Source: Ashinkailepas kermadecensis (lineage: Eukaryota > Arthropoda > Thecostraca > Neolepadidae). Taken from it: a DNA stretch of 64,000 nt. A program made the position numbers and the translations under genes. Where the stretch lies: the NCBI GenBank assembly GCA_034440615.1, contig JAOTOM010004577.1, positions 279,713 to 343,712 on the forward strand, in the 5' to 3' direction. Shown one piece after another: positions 1-10,099 of the stretch (positions are counted from its first letter, which is position 1; every line of letters starts with the position of its first letter). The notes below the pieces were generated by a model. That model made no database searches. It had not been told where the DNA came from and saw only the letters and a program-made list of their open reading frames with translations.

Positions 1-204
1 GACAGCCAACATCACAGCACGGCGGACGGCAGCCGAGAGCAGTTGTGCTTGTCCAAGCTCCCTACAGATGGCGGGACGACTTGGGCACGCCGGCCGTCTG
101 CAGCGGCTGGTATGGTGGCGTCTGCTTCACGGCAACACCTGGCGAACCACGGACAGACGTGTTGCACTGGCGACCAGCCTCGACACCGCGACAGGACACG
201 CGAG

Positions 205-486
205 CAGGTCAAACTGACACAAACAGGACAAACGGACACGAACAGGACAGGCAGAGGACAACCGGACACGAACAGGACAAATTGACACGAACAGGACAAA
301 TTGACACAGACAGGACAACCGGACACGAACAGGACAAGCAGAGGACAACCGGACACGAACAGGACAAACGGACACGAACAGGACAAACTGACACACACAG
401 GACAAACGGACACGAACAGGACAAGCAGAGGAGAACCGGACACGAACAGGACAAACTGACACGAACAGGACAAACTGACACGCGGA
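205..486. repeat. 18-19 bp minisatellite
   Basis: Tandem copies of a unit close to ACGAACAGGACAAACTGAC. Because the period is not a multiple of three, the array leaves open frames on both strands (Thr/Asp/Arg-rich on plus, Cys/Val/Ser-rich on minus). These are by-products of the repeat and not genes. Confidence 0.9.
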
Positions 487-489
487 TAA

Positions 490-1380
490 GAACAGGACAC
501 GAGGACATGGACTGGACGCACGGGCATAACAACGACGCCAGCCAAGCGCACCGACTCCCCGCATCTCCAAGCACACGTGTAGTGTACCGAGAACAGATCT
601 GTTGGGACTCCAGCACCGCATTTCGTGGTAGACTAAATTTGTGCGCGGCAGTGCTGCGTGGCGAAATCTCGGCACTAGCTCAGTTTTCAATAATGAGGAC
701 ATCCCCATATGGTGTAGGTATGGCAACTAAAAAAAACGGCAAAGACTTCTGTATGGATGTCCTTAGAAATAACTTTTGGCTTTTAAAATGCAGTTTCAAA
801 CCATTTCAAAATGCATTTTCAACTGGCCTTTGACATTGACCAACGTAAGCATATAGCAACTGCTAGTCTCACTTATCACCCCTTCAAGTACCAAAATACA
901 TCCCATCGCACAACTCACACTTCTTGCAGAGCAATACACCCACACGTTACTGACCCTAAAGGTACATCGAGCTGTATTCACATTCATGATTCTACATCAG
1001 GATAGCACATCTGGGCTTTTAAATATAAGTATGGAGCAATCCTTTGCTTCATGGAGAAAACCACCATACTCCCAAGCAGGCTGGAAGTCCGGTACTTCTT
1101 GTAGTTGATGACATACAACACCGACATTGTACACGTTGTACACTGAATGACTTCACGAGCCCAAGGAGTATACACTCAAACTCCAACTTCTGCAGGGCCG
1201 TTCAAGATCCCAGAACTTTAACTCTAGGACGAAGTGAAAATGTAGGACTGATCAGCACTCATGAGACACCTAAATAGGTGGTCTCACGGTATGGGTGTAC
1301 TCATATGGTGTCTTTATCCTTATCCGTATCCTTTCTAGGCGTCCTCAAATAGGTGCCTACAGGGTGGCACCAGTGGCTCA
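490..1380. other. no gene seen
   Basis: Mixed-composition DNA with only short, unconvincing open frames. The last exon of the minus-strand PTTG1IP-like gene (in vertebrates it follows the KYG motif) would lie here or off the left edge. I could not find it. Confidence 0.5.
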
Positions 1381-1389
1381 TGGTAGGAC

Positions 1390-1640
1390 TTTCCCAGTGT
1401 GGCTCCTGGTGGGACATATCCCAGTGTGGCCCCTGGTAGGACGTGTCACAGTGTGGCCCCTGGTAGGACGTGTCACAGTGTGGCCCCTGGAAGGACGTGT
1501 CCCAGTGTGGCCCCTGGAGGGACGTGTCCCAGTGTGGCCCCTGGAGGGACGTGTCCCAGTATGACCCCTGACAGGACGTATCCCAGTGTGGCCCCTGGAG
1601 GGACGTGTCCCAGTGTGGCCCCTGGAGGGGCGTGTCCCGG
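1390..1640. repeat. 27 bp minisatellite next to a splice donor
   Basis: About nine copies of a 27 bp unit (plus strand ACGTGTCCCAGTGTGGCCCC then TGGAGGG). Read on the minus strand, it begins about 14 bases inside the intron that follows the exon at 1653-1765. The open frames through it are artefacts of the 27 bp period. Confidence 0.9.
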
Positions 1641-1652
1641 TGGGTGACTGAC

Positions 1653-1765
1653 CGTATTTCTGTCGCATGGCGTCGGCAACTGTCTGCCGCTCAGACCGCC
1701 GCTGCGCCTGCGCGTCCAGCATGTCCTGGCGCTGCTGGGCGTACCGCTGCTCGTCGCGCTCGGCG
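1653..1765 (-). CDS. PTTG1IP: PTTG1IP-like exon: cytoplasmic charged helix
   Basis: Acceptor TTTCAG, donor G|GTCAGT, entry phase 2, exit phase 1. It encodes a charged helix (SAERDEQRYAQQRQDM at the start, MRQKYG at the end) that matches the Glu/Arg-rich tail before the KKYG motif of vertebrate PTTG1IP. A 34 bp array abuts the acceptor and a 27 bp array follows the donor. Taken alone it resembles a complexin helix, but its phase and position fit the exon at 4195-4300. Confidence 0.78.
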
Positions 1766-4700
1766 CTGAAACCCATAGTCAACTATCATCACACGGACCG
1801 CGGCAAAACGTATATATAGTCAACCGTCATACGGACCGCCGCAAAACGTATCGTCAACCGTCATACGGACCGCCGCAAAACGTATAGTCAACCGTCATAC
1901 GGACCGCCGCAAAACGCATAGTCAACCATCATACGGACCGCCGTAAAACGTATAGTCAACCGTCATACGGACCGCCGCAAAACGTATCGTCAACCGTCAT
2001 ACGGACCGCCGCAAAACGCATCGTCAACCGTCATACGGACCGCCGCAAAACCGTCGAGCGAGCACATTTACGCAAGCCCACCCTCACAAATACTGTCACA
2101 CATACGGTCAGCGTTAAACGGGGCAAATCAGGCTGCTATAGATACTGTCACACATACGGTCAGTGAAAAACGGGGCAAATCAGGCTGCTATAGATACTGT
2201 CATACATACGGTCAGTGAAAAACGGGGCAAATCAGGCTGCTATCGATACTGTAACACATACGGTCAGTGAAAAACGGGGCAAATCAGGCTGCTACAGATA
2301 CTGTCACACATACAGTCAGTGAAAAACGGGGCAAATCAGGCTGCTATAGATACTGTCATACATACGGTCAGTGAAAAACGGGGCAAATCAGGCTGCTATC
2401 GATACTGTCACACATACGGTCAGCGTTAAACGGGGCAAATCAGGCTGCTATGGATACTGTCACACATACGGTCAGCGTTAAACGGGGAAAATCAGGCTGC
2501 TATAGATACTGTCACACATACGGTCAGTGCCAAACGGGTTAAATTAAACGCCTATAGTTACTGTCACACATACGGTCTGTGAAAACGGAGCAAATCAGGC
2601 TGCTATAGATCTGTCACACATACGGTCAGCGTTAAACGGGGAAAATCAGGCTGCTATAGATACTGTCACACATACGGTCAGTGCCAAACGGGTCAAATTA
2701 AACGCCTATAGTTACTGTCACACATACGGTCTGTGAAAAACGGAGCAAATCAGGCTGCTATAGCTCTGTCACACATACGGTCAGTGCCAAACGGGTCAAA
2801 TTAAACGCCTATAGTTACTGTCACACATACGGTCTGTGAAAAACGGAGCAAATCAGGCTGCTATAGCTCTGTCACACATACGGTCAGCGTTAAACGTGGC
2901 AAATCAGGCTGCTATAGATCTGTCACACATACGGTCAGCGTTAAACGGGCAAATCAGGCTGCTATAGTTACTGTCACACATACGGTCAGCGTTAAACGGG
3001 CCAAGTCAGGCTGCTATAGCTACTGTCACACATACGGTCAGCGTTAAACGGGGCAAATCAGGCTGCTATAGTTACTGTCACACATACGGTCAGTGTCACA
3101 CGGTTCAATACATAGACGGATAGACGGACACTCACACATGACGTCAATGGCAAGCCATTAATGATGATCATCTACTATGTGAAGAACAAGTACGAAGATA
3201 CCGATATATAAGACATTGGGTATGTAGGTAAAATAAACACAAATTATCAGAGATGTAAGCACTTGTTCCTACATTGTTGTTTCGCATCTGACGTTACGAA
3301 TTTCATCACACTGGCACATATACACGTACAAATACCAGCAGACGGTCGTACGACGTTGCTCAGAATTTGGCTTTAACTGTTTAGTTTCGGCTGGTGGTTC
3401 TACCACTCAGCGAATGCAGTTTTCTTTTTCTGATACATACGAGAAATAACGTGGTTATATATGAACGGATGGTGGAGGAAAGCATAGTGCAGCGACTTTA
3501 CAGTCTGTAGCACCAACCTTCAGATCGAATTATTCGACCAGGAATGGATAGTAGTCTAAACCGGCGAAAACAGTAAATATACATGGGAGGAGTTTGATGA
3601 AGCATTCTATTTTCTGAGACATCAGAGACCCGGTAGGTTGCTCGACAACCATTTCGTGGCATGAAATCAAATAACGCAGGTTATCTTGCTACCATGTGAT
3701 TCCACGTCCGAAGGCAAACTCATACACTGAGTGCGCTTGGAACTGTTCCTCGAAACCTGCGTTTTCATCGCTTCAAGTAAGCCTTCACCTCCAAAAACGA
3801 AATCAGGTGCACACCGACTTTGTGATGGTACGGGCGACATTGTTAGATCACCTGGTCGACCAGTGAATTATTTGCCAGGGCGTCGTGTGCCACAGCGGTG
3901 CCAGGGCGTCGTGGCAACGTGTGCCACAGCGGTGAAGTCTGCCACAGCGGCGACGTGTGCCACAGCGGCGGCGTGTGCCACAGCGGCGGCGTGTGCCACA
4001 GCGGTGACGTGTGCCACAGCGGTGACGTGTGCCACAGCGGCGGAGTGTACCACAGCGGCGACGTGTGCTACAGCGGCGACGTGTGCCACAGCGGTGGCGT
4101 GTGCCACAGCGGCGCTGTAGGACTACTGAGCAGTGGACACTGACCTGCACCTCCGACACCTGCGACATCGGAAGTGGCACCAGTGGGCACTGACCTGTGC
4201 CTCCGACACCTGCCACACCTGGAGCGACACCAGAGTGCCACAGTGGTCGCCACCACAAAGACCACCACCAGCAGGCTGATGATAAGCGCCAGGAAGTTCA
4301 CTGGCGACACAACACAGCGGGTGAGAGCACGTTCGCGCGCGGCGTAGTGATACATTGTTCGTAAAATAGGGTGGAATATACCACTTTCTCAACACCGAAT
4401 CAACATTATTTCTAAAGAAGTATCGACATCGTGCTTCGTGGTAAGTCTTTACGATGTCTTCATATCTAATTTGTAACAGCTTCTCGGTGATGAGCATCAC
4501 TCACCAAAGTAACACTCACCAAGTATCACAAACTGAATACGAAGGAAAAGGCAAAAATAATAAAATTATGTAAACCAACAGAGCAGAACAAAATGACACT
4601 GGGCAGTTCGCTGAGTCCTCCCTTCAGAGTGGTCTAGAGGTTAAAGATCTAGTGGGATAAACAATCGAAGCATAGCTTCTGTGAACGGAACTATTTATCA

Positions 4701-7700
4701 CCAACTTAAAAGTTGTGACGAGTGATCATAGTGCGCTGGTGGACTATAGACTATATCAGACTAACGTTGTCACGAGTGACCGTAGTGCACTGGTGGACTA
4801 TAGATCGTACCAGACTAACGTTGTCACGAGTCACCATAGTGCACTGGTAGACTTGGTAGACTATAGACTACACCAGGCTAACGTGACGAGTGACCGTAGT
4901 GCACTGGTGGACTATAGATCGTACCAGACTAACGTTGTCACGAGTCACCATAGTGCACTGGTAGACTATAGACTACACCAGGCTAACGTGACGAGTGATC
5001 GTGGTGCACTGGTGGTATGTAGACTATACCAGACTAACGTTGCCAGCTATGCCGTCCGATTGACATGGGACGACCGAGACAGACAGAAGCAGAGAGAAAA
5101 TGATTAGCATGATGCGATTATGGGTGCTTTACACGTACGTCGGAGGACTTGGAAAAGTTGCTTTCATCCAACCATGATACGTATTAATTCTGATTTGTCA
5201 GAACAGGGAGGAGATGTACGAAACATCGTACTTTTCCGAAGGACATGAAACGGCAATATAAATGAAGGTAAGGGTAAAGGAAGACTATGAGACAGCCCCG
5301 CTCCATTGCATGACATTGACTAAAGTCAGCTAATCTGAGCCTCACTCTTGGGGCACTCCATCTAAATACCCGAATACATTAGTTATAATTTAGTTATAAT
5401 ACATTAGTACACTAGTATACTAGTTATAATACATTAGTATAATATAATATCGAACGTGCTTGGCATCACTAATGTCCGATATTACCCCACGCTGCACATT
5501 TCTGGAAAACGGCTGAGGTTCTTCACACCGAAAATTCACGAAGCAATATCCATCACGCGCCATACGTAGGCAAAACCCACACTTGGCCCTCACGGGGAAC
5601 GGTTAACATTTCGCCTGGATAAGTTAATTACGTCTCAGGGGGCGATAGTACACACATATCGCCTGGAATGTGGTCAACAATCCTGTCCACGGCGCACCAC
5701 CGACACCAGCAGACACCCCCAGAATCCACCGTCAGTAGCGCAGCAGACATACCAGCATCTACTCAGCAGGTGTCCCACCACCACCAATTGCCGCCCCGGC
5801 AGCTCAGTCGGTCAGAACGCCGGCCTGCATTGGTGGCCGGACACGCGGCCGAATCTGCGCGGCGGCGGCACACCAATCTCGACTGGTAAACTCACGGGAA
5901 AAATTATGTCGTTGAACTGGGATTTCCAGATCGGAGGGTGGAGTCAGTGTCGCCGCAGCAAGCTCTGTTTGGCATCGGGCCCTGGGGCATGAACCACCCC
6001 AGCAAACATTCTGAATACATTTGCGCTAAATAATATACAACAGCAGGTGCCACGCCATTTCCTCCAGTGCCCACCCGGGCAGGCACCCAGGCAGGAGCAG
6101 ATGCAGGGAGGACATTAGAGGCACCCTCCCCCATGGAAGGGCGGTGCCCCTCTTTCCGAGAAAAGGCGCCCTTCCGGGCAGGCTACTGTTAAACCCATCT
6201 CGCTCAAAGAATATTTCAACCAAAGGCGCTCCTCTGGGAGGAAACGGTGCCCTCTTGAAGGTAAAAAACGTCAGTAAAACGAAAGATGTTCAGTGCGTCC
6301 GAGCGCAAACCAGTATCCCAGCAGGATCCCAGTACCTATCCCAGCAGGCACACCAGCAGGTACACCAGCACCTATCCCAGCAGGAACCCCAGCAGGATCC
6401 ACTGCAAGATCCATCTCAGCAGGATCCCCAGTACCCATCTCAGCAGGATCCTCAGTACCAATCCTAGCACCGACCCCAGCAGAATCCTAATCACCTATCT
6501 CAGCAGGTACTCCAGCAGGATCCCCAGCACCCATTTCAGCAGGATTCCCGACACCAATCTCTGCACCGACCCCAGCAGGTACCTCAGCACCGGCCCCAGC
6601 AGGTACCCCAGCACTCATCCCAACAGGTACCCCAGCACCCATCCCAACAGATACCCCAGCAGGTGCCGCAGTACGCACCACAGCAGGAACCCTAGTGTGT
6701 ACCCAGCAGGTGCCCAAGTACATACCCCAGCAGGTGCCCCAGTGGGTGTCGGTCAGGGAACACACATCCATCTTGGAGATGATGGACTTCCATGGATAGA
6801 AGGCGCACTTCTTGGTAGCCGTACAGAAGTAGCACTGCAATAATTACATTCGCAGTCAGCGGTAGCTACAGAGCGTGTATTATTCATAGCAGGCGGGCAT
6901 GCTGGCAAAATGGCAGACGGACATTACACAAGAAAGAGACAGCTCTGGGCTACCGTTGAGCTCCAAGACAGCACGAGACGAAAGGTTCTCATCGTTTTCA
7001 AACGAGGAAGGGAACAGCCAACCTCTAAATTAAACACAATTATCAATGCCGGACAATCTGTCATGTCAGCTTGAGATGCCCCGCCATACTCATCAGCAAC
7101 ATGAGATATCGACGCAATGTCAATAGCAGACCTCGCTTATTTAGTGCGGTATCTGACGCTTATCTCAGACAAGTGCAGCATGCTGCTTTGAGTGCCGCAC
7201 GAGCGGCAGAAGAAATGAAGTCAGGCGCACCAACTCCCGACCTATGATCGACTACCCACATTGTCGAACATCGCTCCCGTGCTGAATCATCAAGTGGACT
7301 GACCAGGAACACAGCCTATACAGCAGGCCAATCGCGACACCGATACAAATCTCGAGAAAATCGGTGAACATGCCACCAAATCACATTGAATCTTCATCCT
7401 TTCCCACAAGGTTTGACATCCTGTTTCTAGACGCATGCTTGGACAGTCTACATTATTTGTTTGTACATAGGAGTACTTTGTTTATATAACTTCAGAACTA
7501 TTGTGCTTATGTTCACAGGAACAACAAAACAAAACAACAACTTTGGACGAATGCCGTATGTTCAGACAGGGCTTACATGCACAACAAACATGACAAATGG
7601 CATCGCTTTCATGGTGAGTCTCGATTCTTTCAAACTTTCAATATCGTATACCTAATGAAAAAAAAGCATTATTTCAACCCTAAGCCATGGCGTCGTAGCC

Positions 7701-7815
7701 GGTTCTGGGCGCACATGCTCCGACAGCAACAACTCACTGGGTGATCGCTCCTCTCTCACCTGGGCGTACCGCAGACAAGCGCGACAGTCATTGCCCGACT
7801 GGGACTCACACTTTG
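1653..7815 (-). CDS. PTTG1IP: PTTG1IP/PBF-like type I membrane protein, four internal exons
   Basis: On the minus strand four exons chain with matching phases: 7815-7760, 6834-6726, 4300-4195 and 1765-1653 (384 bases, 128 residues). In order they encode Cys-rich ectodomain pieces (CESQSGNDCRACLRYAQ, then CYFCTATKKCAFYP and HWGTCW), a transmembrane helix starting VNFLALII, a Cys/Arg juxtamembrane stretch (CRSRCGRCRRH) and an E/R/Q-rich cytoplasmic helix ending MRQKYG. Vertebrate PTTG1IP (pituitary tumour-transforming gene 1-interacting protein) has the same order: PSI-like Cys-rich region, CW-VNF-ALII, poly-Cys/Arg, charged coiled coil, KKYG. Family members are small type I glycoproteins linked to trafficking of partner proteins. 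The signal-peptide exon and the C-terminal exon were not found, so the model is partial. Identity rests on motif order, not on a database search. Confidence 0.82.
1783..2052. repeat. 34 bp minisatellite abutting an acceptor
   Basis: About eight copies of a ~34 bp unit (CGTCAACCGTCATACGGACC then GCCGCAAAACGTAT). On the minus strand the last partial unit runs into the acceptor of the 1653-1765 exon: GTTGACTATACGTTTT in the units becomes GTTGACTATGGGTTTCAG at the splice site. Confidence 0.88.
2090..3105. repeat. 52 bp satellite with higher-order structure
   Basis: About nineteen copies of a ~52 bp unit that carries CTGTCACACATACGGTCAG and GGGGCAAATCAGGCTGCTAT. From about 2525 to 2880 variants alternate (TCAAATTAAACGCCTATAG against GCAAATCAGGCTGCTATAG), which gives a dimeric higher-order unit of about 104 bp. 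Lies in the minus-strand PTTG1IP-like intron. Confidence 0.92.
3110..3885. other. intronic sequence, nothing recognised
   Basis: Moderately AT-rich sequence between two arrays and within the intron joining the PTTG1IP-like exons at 4195-4300 and 1653-1765. No exon, RNA gene or clear mobile element seen. Confidence 0.5.
3890..4118. repeat. 18 bp GC-rich minisatellite
   Basis: About twelve copies of GTGTGCCACAGCGGCGAC and close variants. All six frames stay open because the period is 18, giving Ala/Thr/Cys repeats that should not be called genes. Lies about 80 bases inside the intron after the PTTG1IP-like transmembrane exon. Confidence 0.92.
4133..4215 (-). repeat. 51 bp duplication of an exon-donor boundary
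   Basis: On the minus strand the end of the transmembrane exon and its donor (GTGTCGGAGGCACAG|GTCAGTG) recur 51 bases downstream as GTGTCGGAGGTGCAG|GTCAGTG. The second site is a possible in-frame alternative donor that would add 17 residues. Confidence 0.8.
4195..4300 (-). CDS. PTTG1IP: PTTG1IP-like exon: transmembrane segment
   Basis: Acceptor TGTGTCGCCAG, donor CACAG|GTCAGT, entry phase 1, exit phase 2. It encodes VNFLALIISLLVVVFVVATT, then VALW and CRSRCGRCRRH: one hydrophobic helix followed by a Cys/Arg stop-transfer region. The VNF-ALI start right after the CW of the previous exon is the clearest match to vertebrate PTTG1IP. Confidence 0.85.
4310..4700. other. intronic sequence, nothing recognised
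   Basis: Intron sequence on the minus strand upstream of the transmembrane exon. A short tRNA A-box-like string near 4630 (GTGGTCTAGAGGTTAAAGAT) has no matching B box, so no RNA gene is called. Confidence 0.45.
4708..5045. repeat. ~54 bp minisatellite
   Basis: Six to seven copies carrying ACGAGTGACCGTAGTGCACT and GACTATAGATCGTACCAGAC. Two variants (ATCGTACCAGACTAACGTTG and ACTACACCAGGCTAACGTG) partly alternate. The 130-residue open frame across it is a repeat artefact. Confidence 0.88.
5100..5780. other. intronic sequence with AT-rich patch
   Basis: No exon recognised. At about 5380-5450 there is an AT-rich run of near-repeats of TAGTTATAATACATTAGTA. Confidence 0.45.
5790..6030 (+). mobile_element. 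tRNA-derived SINE copy (family 1)
   Basis: The head carries an A-box-like GGCAGCTCAGTCGGTCAGAA and a weak B-box-like GGCCGAATCTGC. The body (GTAAACT, AAAATTATGTCGTTGAACTGG, GATCGGAGGGTGG, GCAAGCTCTG, CATGAACCACCCCAGCAAA in turn) matches the minus-strand copy at 8440-8790. Divergence between the copies suggests both are old. Confidence 0.7.
6035..6290. other. intronic sequence, nothing recognised
   Basis: Lies between the SINE and the 6.3 kb array within the PTTG1IP-like intron. No coding signal on either strand. Confidence 0.4.
6305..6745 (-). repeat. degenerate minisatellite derived from an exon-donor boundary
   Basis: On the minus strand it consists of variants of GGTACCTGCTGGGGTA and GGCACCTGCTGGGGTATCTG. 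It starts in the last bases of the PTTG1IP-like exon (GGCACCTGCTGGG|GTATGT) and runs ~440 bases into the intron, so the repeated unit is the exon end plus the donor. The 185-residue plus-strand frame is an artefact. Confidence 0.82.
6726..6834 (-). CDS. PTTG1IP: PTTG1IP-like exon: Cys-rich ectodomain
   Basis: Acceptor TTATTGCAG, donor TGGG|GTATGT, entry phase 0, exit phase 1. It encodes CYFCTATKKCAFYPWKSIIS, then KMDVCSLTDTHWGTCW. Spacing of C-x2-C-x5-C, C and the W-G-x-C-W end match the second half of the vertebrate PTTG1IP PSI-like region. TGG-G joins TG of the next exon to give the Val of VNF. Confidence 0.86.
6850..7755. other. intronic sequence, nothing recognised
   Basis: Sequence between two minus-strand PTTG1IP-like exons. 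No repeat array or coding exon seen. Confidence 0.45.
7760..7815 (-). CDS. PTTG1IP: PTTG1IP-like exon: first Cys-rich segment
   Basis: A 56-base exon with acceptor GTGATGTTTCAG and donor CAG|GTGAGAG, entry phase 1, exit phase 0. It encodes KCESQSGNDCRACLRYAQ, matching the C-x(6)-C-x2-C start of the vertebrate PSI-like region. The upstream signal-peptide exon was not found. Confidence 0.78.
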
Positions 7816-7819
7816 CTGA

Positions 7820-8435
7820 AACATCACCAGTCACCGTTTATTACGAGCACACATGAACCGCTATCCATCGACCAAGGTAACTGTTCACGTCAGCTTGTTT
7901 AAATACAAACATTTTCGAATGAAATGGATTTGTGGCAATATATGAATACATATATCAAAAACAAAATTCTTAAAAGTTCGAGCAAAAGATGATAACTTTA
8001 ATTCGAACTCTAAGAACTACTGTTGAGCATAATATGCAAATACCATTACAGATGTAGAGGGTTCATTGAAAAGCAATACCTCCATCTTTAACTGTCAACA
8101 GATGGCAGTGCGGATGCGCAACACTTGCCGACATGTTCTATAACATCTGTCCTTTCACCTCAGTTGGCAGAAAGTTGTTTAAATAATTGTTTTAGGTCGT
8201 TTAAATTTAAATGAATTTCATTTAGATGTCCTTGATTTAAATTTAATTTAATTTAAATTTAAAAGTCCCAAATTTAAATGTCTGAATGATGTCCGAAGTG
8301 AAATGTTTGCGATGTCCCCTATGTATGTATCTGTATGTGTCATGTAAGGATGATATGTCCTGTCCTTTTTGTATCAGTGTAGTTGATTGTTGGAACCAAA
8401 AGAGACCAGAATGAATTAGCACGTGCAATAATGTA
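7820..8435. other. AT-rich sequence, no gene seen
   Basis: AT-rich, with a patch of ATTTAAATTTAAATT-type near-palindromes at 8195-8280. No exon or complete mobile element recognised. Confidence 0.45.
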
Positions 8436-8439
8436 AATG

Positions 8440-8790
8440 TCATTTTTTCTTTTTTTAAATAAATTTAATCCGAGTTCTTGTTGGGGTGGCTTTATGAACC
8501 AGGGTCCTATTGCTAAGCAGAGCTTGTTGCGTGAACCCTGGCCCCACCACCCGATCCATGAATTCCAGTTCAACCGCATAATTTTGACCGAAAGTTTAAC
8601 GTGCCGTCAATGCATCGGCACGGCCGCCCGGTAGCTCGTCCCCAGCCTTATCGGGCCAGCTGCCAACCGACCCTCCCAGCCGGGGGCTAAATGCGAGCGC
8701 GCGAAGCGACTCGAACCCTGCGTTGCCAGGACAGGGGCGACCAGAGCAGGCCAGCGCTCTAACCATCTGAGCTACCAACGATGTCAAGCT
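8440..8790 (-). mobile_element. tRNA-derived SINE copy (family 1)
   Basis: On the minus strand the head has an A box (GGTAGCTCAGATGGTTAGAG), a B box (GGTTCGAGTC), the body shared with 5790-6030 (AAAATTATGCGGTTGAACTGG; CAAGCTCTGCTTAGCAATAG) and an A-rich end near 8440-8460. There is no acceptor-stem pairing, so it is a SINE rather than a functional tRNA gene. Confidence 0.75.
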
Positions 8791-8799
8791 TGCATCTCA

Positions 8800-10090
8800 A
8801 TCTCCTATGTTGTATTCCAAATCTTGGTTCGTTGGTGCCTTGACGAGACAAGAAGCCAAAGTACAGACCTTTTGAAACATCAATCTTTATAAACCCATGG
8901 AGGCAGAGAATTGTCCAAAAAATAAATATTCACCTTGATATAATGACTTTTAAGAGCTAAATATCAATGAAAATTATATTCTTTGAAAAAAGCTATCAAG
9001 ATGGAGGCATTCCTTTCCATTCAACCTTTGCACAGGCTAAATGCTATAAAAAAACCTTAGTGAAATCAGGAACACCAACTCAAATTTCAATTCTCACACA
9101 AACGATCTTGCTACAAAGACATGAAGTTCACACGAAGCTTTCTGTCATCCTTTGCAATGCCCCTGCTAGGTGCTGTGAAATCGGACCAAACAGCAACCAC
9201 CATTTGGTGGCGGATAAAATCAACCAACTGCATTTCAGACAATGGACAGCATCAGGGTCATACGATTCAGAATTCCTTTGATGGATGTCAGGCTACTCAG
9301 GGAACATGATGCTAATGCAGGGAGTGTATCATGGCAGACCTGGCGATCAACCACAGTACAACAGACAACGTGGCAGATCTCAGATGATGGCAGTGCGCAG
9401 GAAAACATAGGCAATGGACAATGGAGATAGGTGCTCCACCATGGCAAATATAACTGAATGGACGTCACATTGACATTAAAGAGCATGCCTTTACATGTGT
9501 GACATCAGTACTGTTATAATTTGCTCACCTTTATTGCCATCTTCCGCCAACCCATTTTGTATCACAATCAGAAGTAAGAATGGAGCAGTCAAAAATGATA
9601 ATTTACCAAACACCATAATTTTGATTTCTCATCTTCTCCTGGAACATATCAAACACTAGGTAATCAGGATCCATAAATGATGTGCATGGCATGTGGTTGA
9701 TTATGAGCCAAAGCGTAGACTGAGTGAGTGTATATGGTATGAAAGTTCACTTGAAGAACCCTGCCTGGCCTGATCATTATGCTTTTGAAACATTAATAAC
9801 ACTTTGATTACAGCACTTTACATTATAACTGTGTTTACTAATCAGATGTGCTTAATATTCATTTTGCCAATTTTACCCAAAATAGTCTCCATAGTCTTTG
9901 ATCTTGGCTCAAGGGAAGAAGTTTGCTGTGGCTCTTTCAGTGGTGGCCAACTTTTGGCAGAATTATTTTGCCAAGATAGTTTTTACAAGATCAAACACCA
10001 ATAAGCTTTACTTGGTCTCTCATTCATATGTCATCATCATTAGATCAATATTATTGTGGTTTAAGGTGTTTAGGAAACAAGTTTTACACA
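8800..10090. other. no gene seen
   Basis: AT-rich sequence upstream of the plus-strand LINE. Short open frames have no recognisable domain. Confidence 0.45.
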
Positions 10091-10099
10091 TATTACCCC

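Noticed and set aside
45..833. 262-residue open frame at the left edge.
   Set aside because: Runs through an 18-19 bp minisatellite; composition is repeat-driven and there are no domains.
1653..1765. Exon taken alone resembles the central helix of complexin (charged helix ending in ...KYG).
   Set aside because: Splice phase and the adjoining minus-strand exons (Cys-rich, CW-VNF transmembrane) fit PTTG1IP, whose tail also ends in KKYG.
2090..3105. CRISPR-like array.
   Set aside because: No unique spacers between constant repeats; the whole unit repeats, and the genome is eukaryotic.
6286..6843. 185-residue Ser/Pro/Arg-rich plus-strand frame.
   Set aside because: Antisense of a minisatellite grown from the PTTG1IP-like exon junction.
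8690..8790. Functional tRNA gene on the minus strand.
   Set aside because: A and B boxes are present but no acceptor stem or plausible cloverleaf; it continues into a SINE body.
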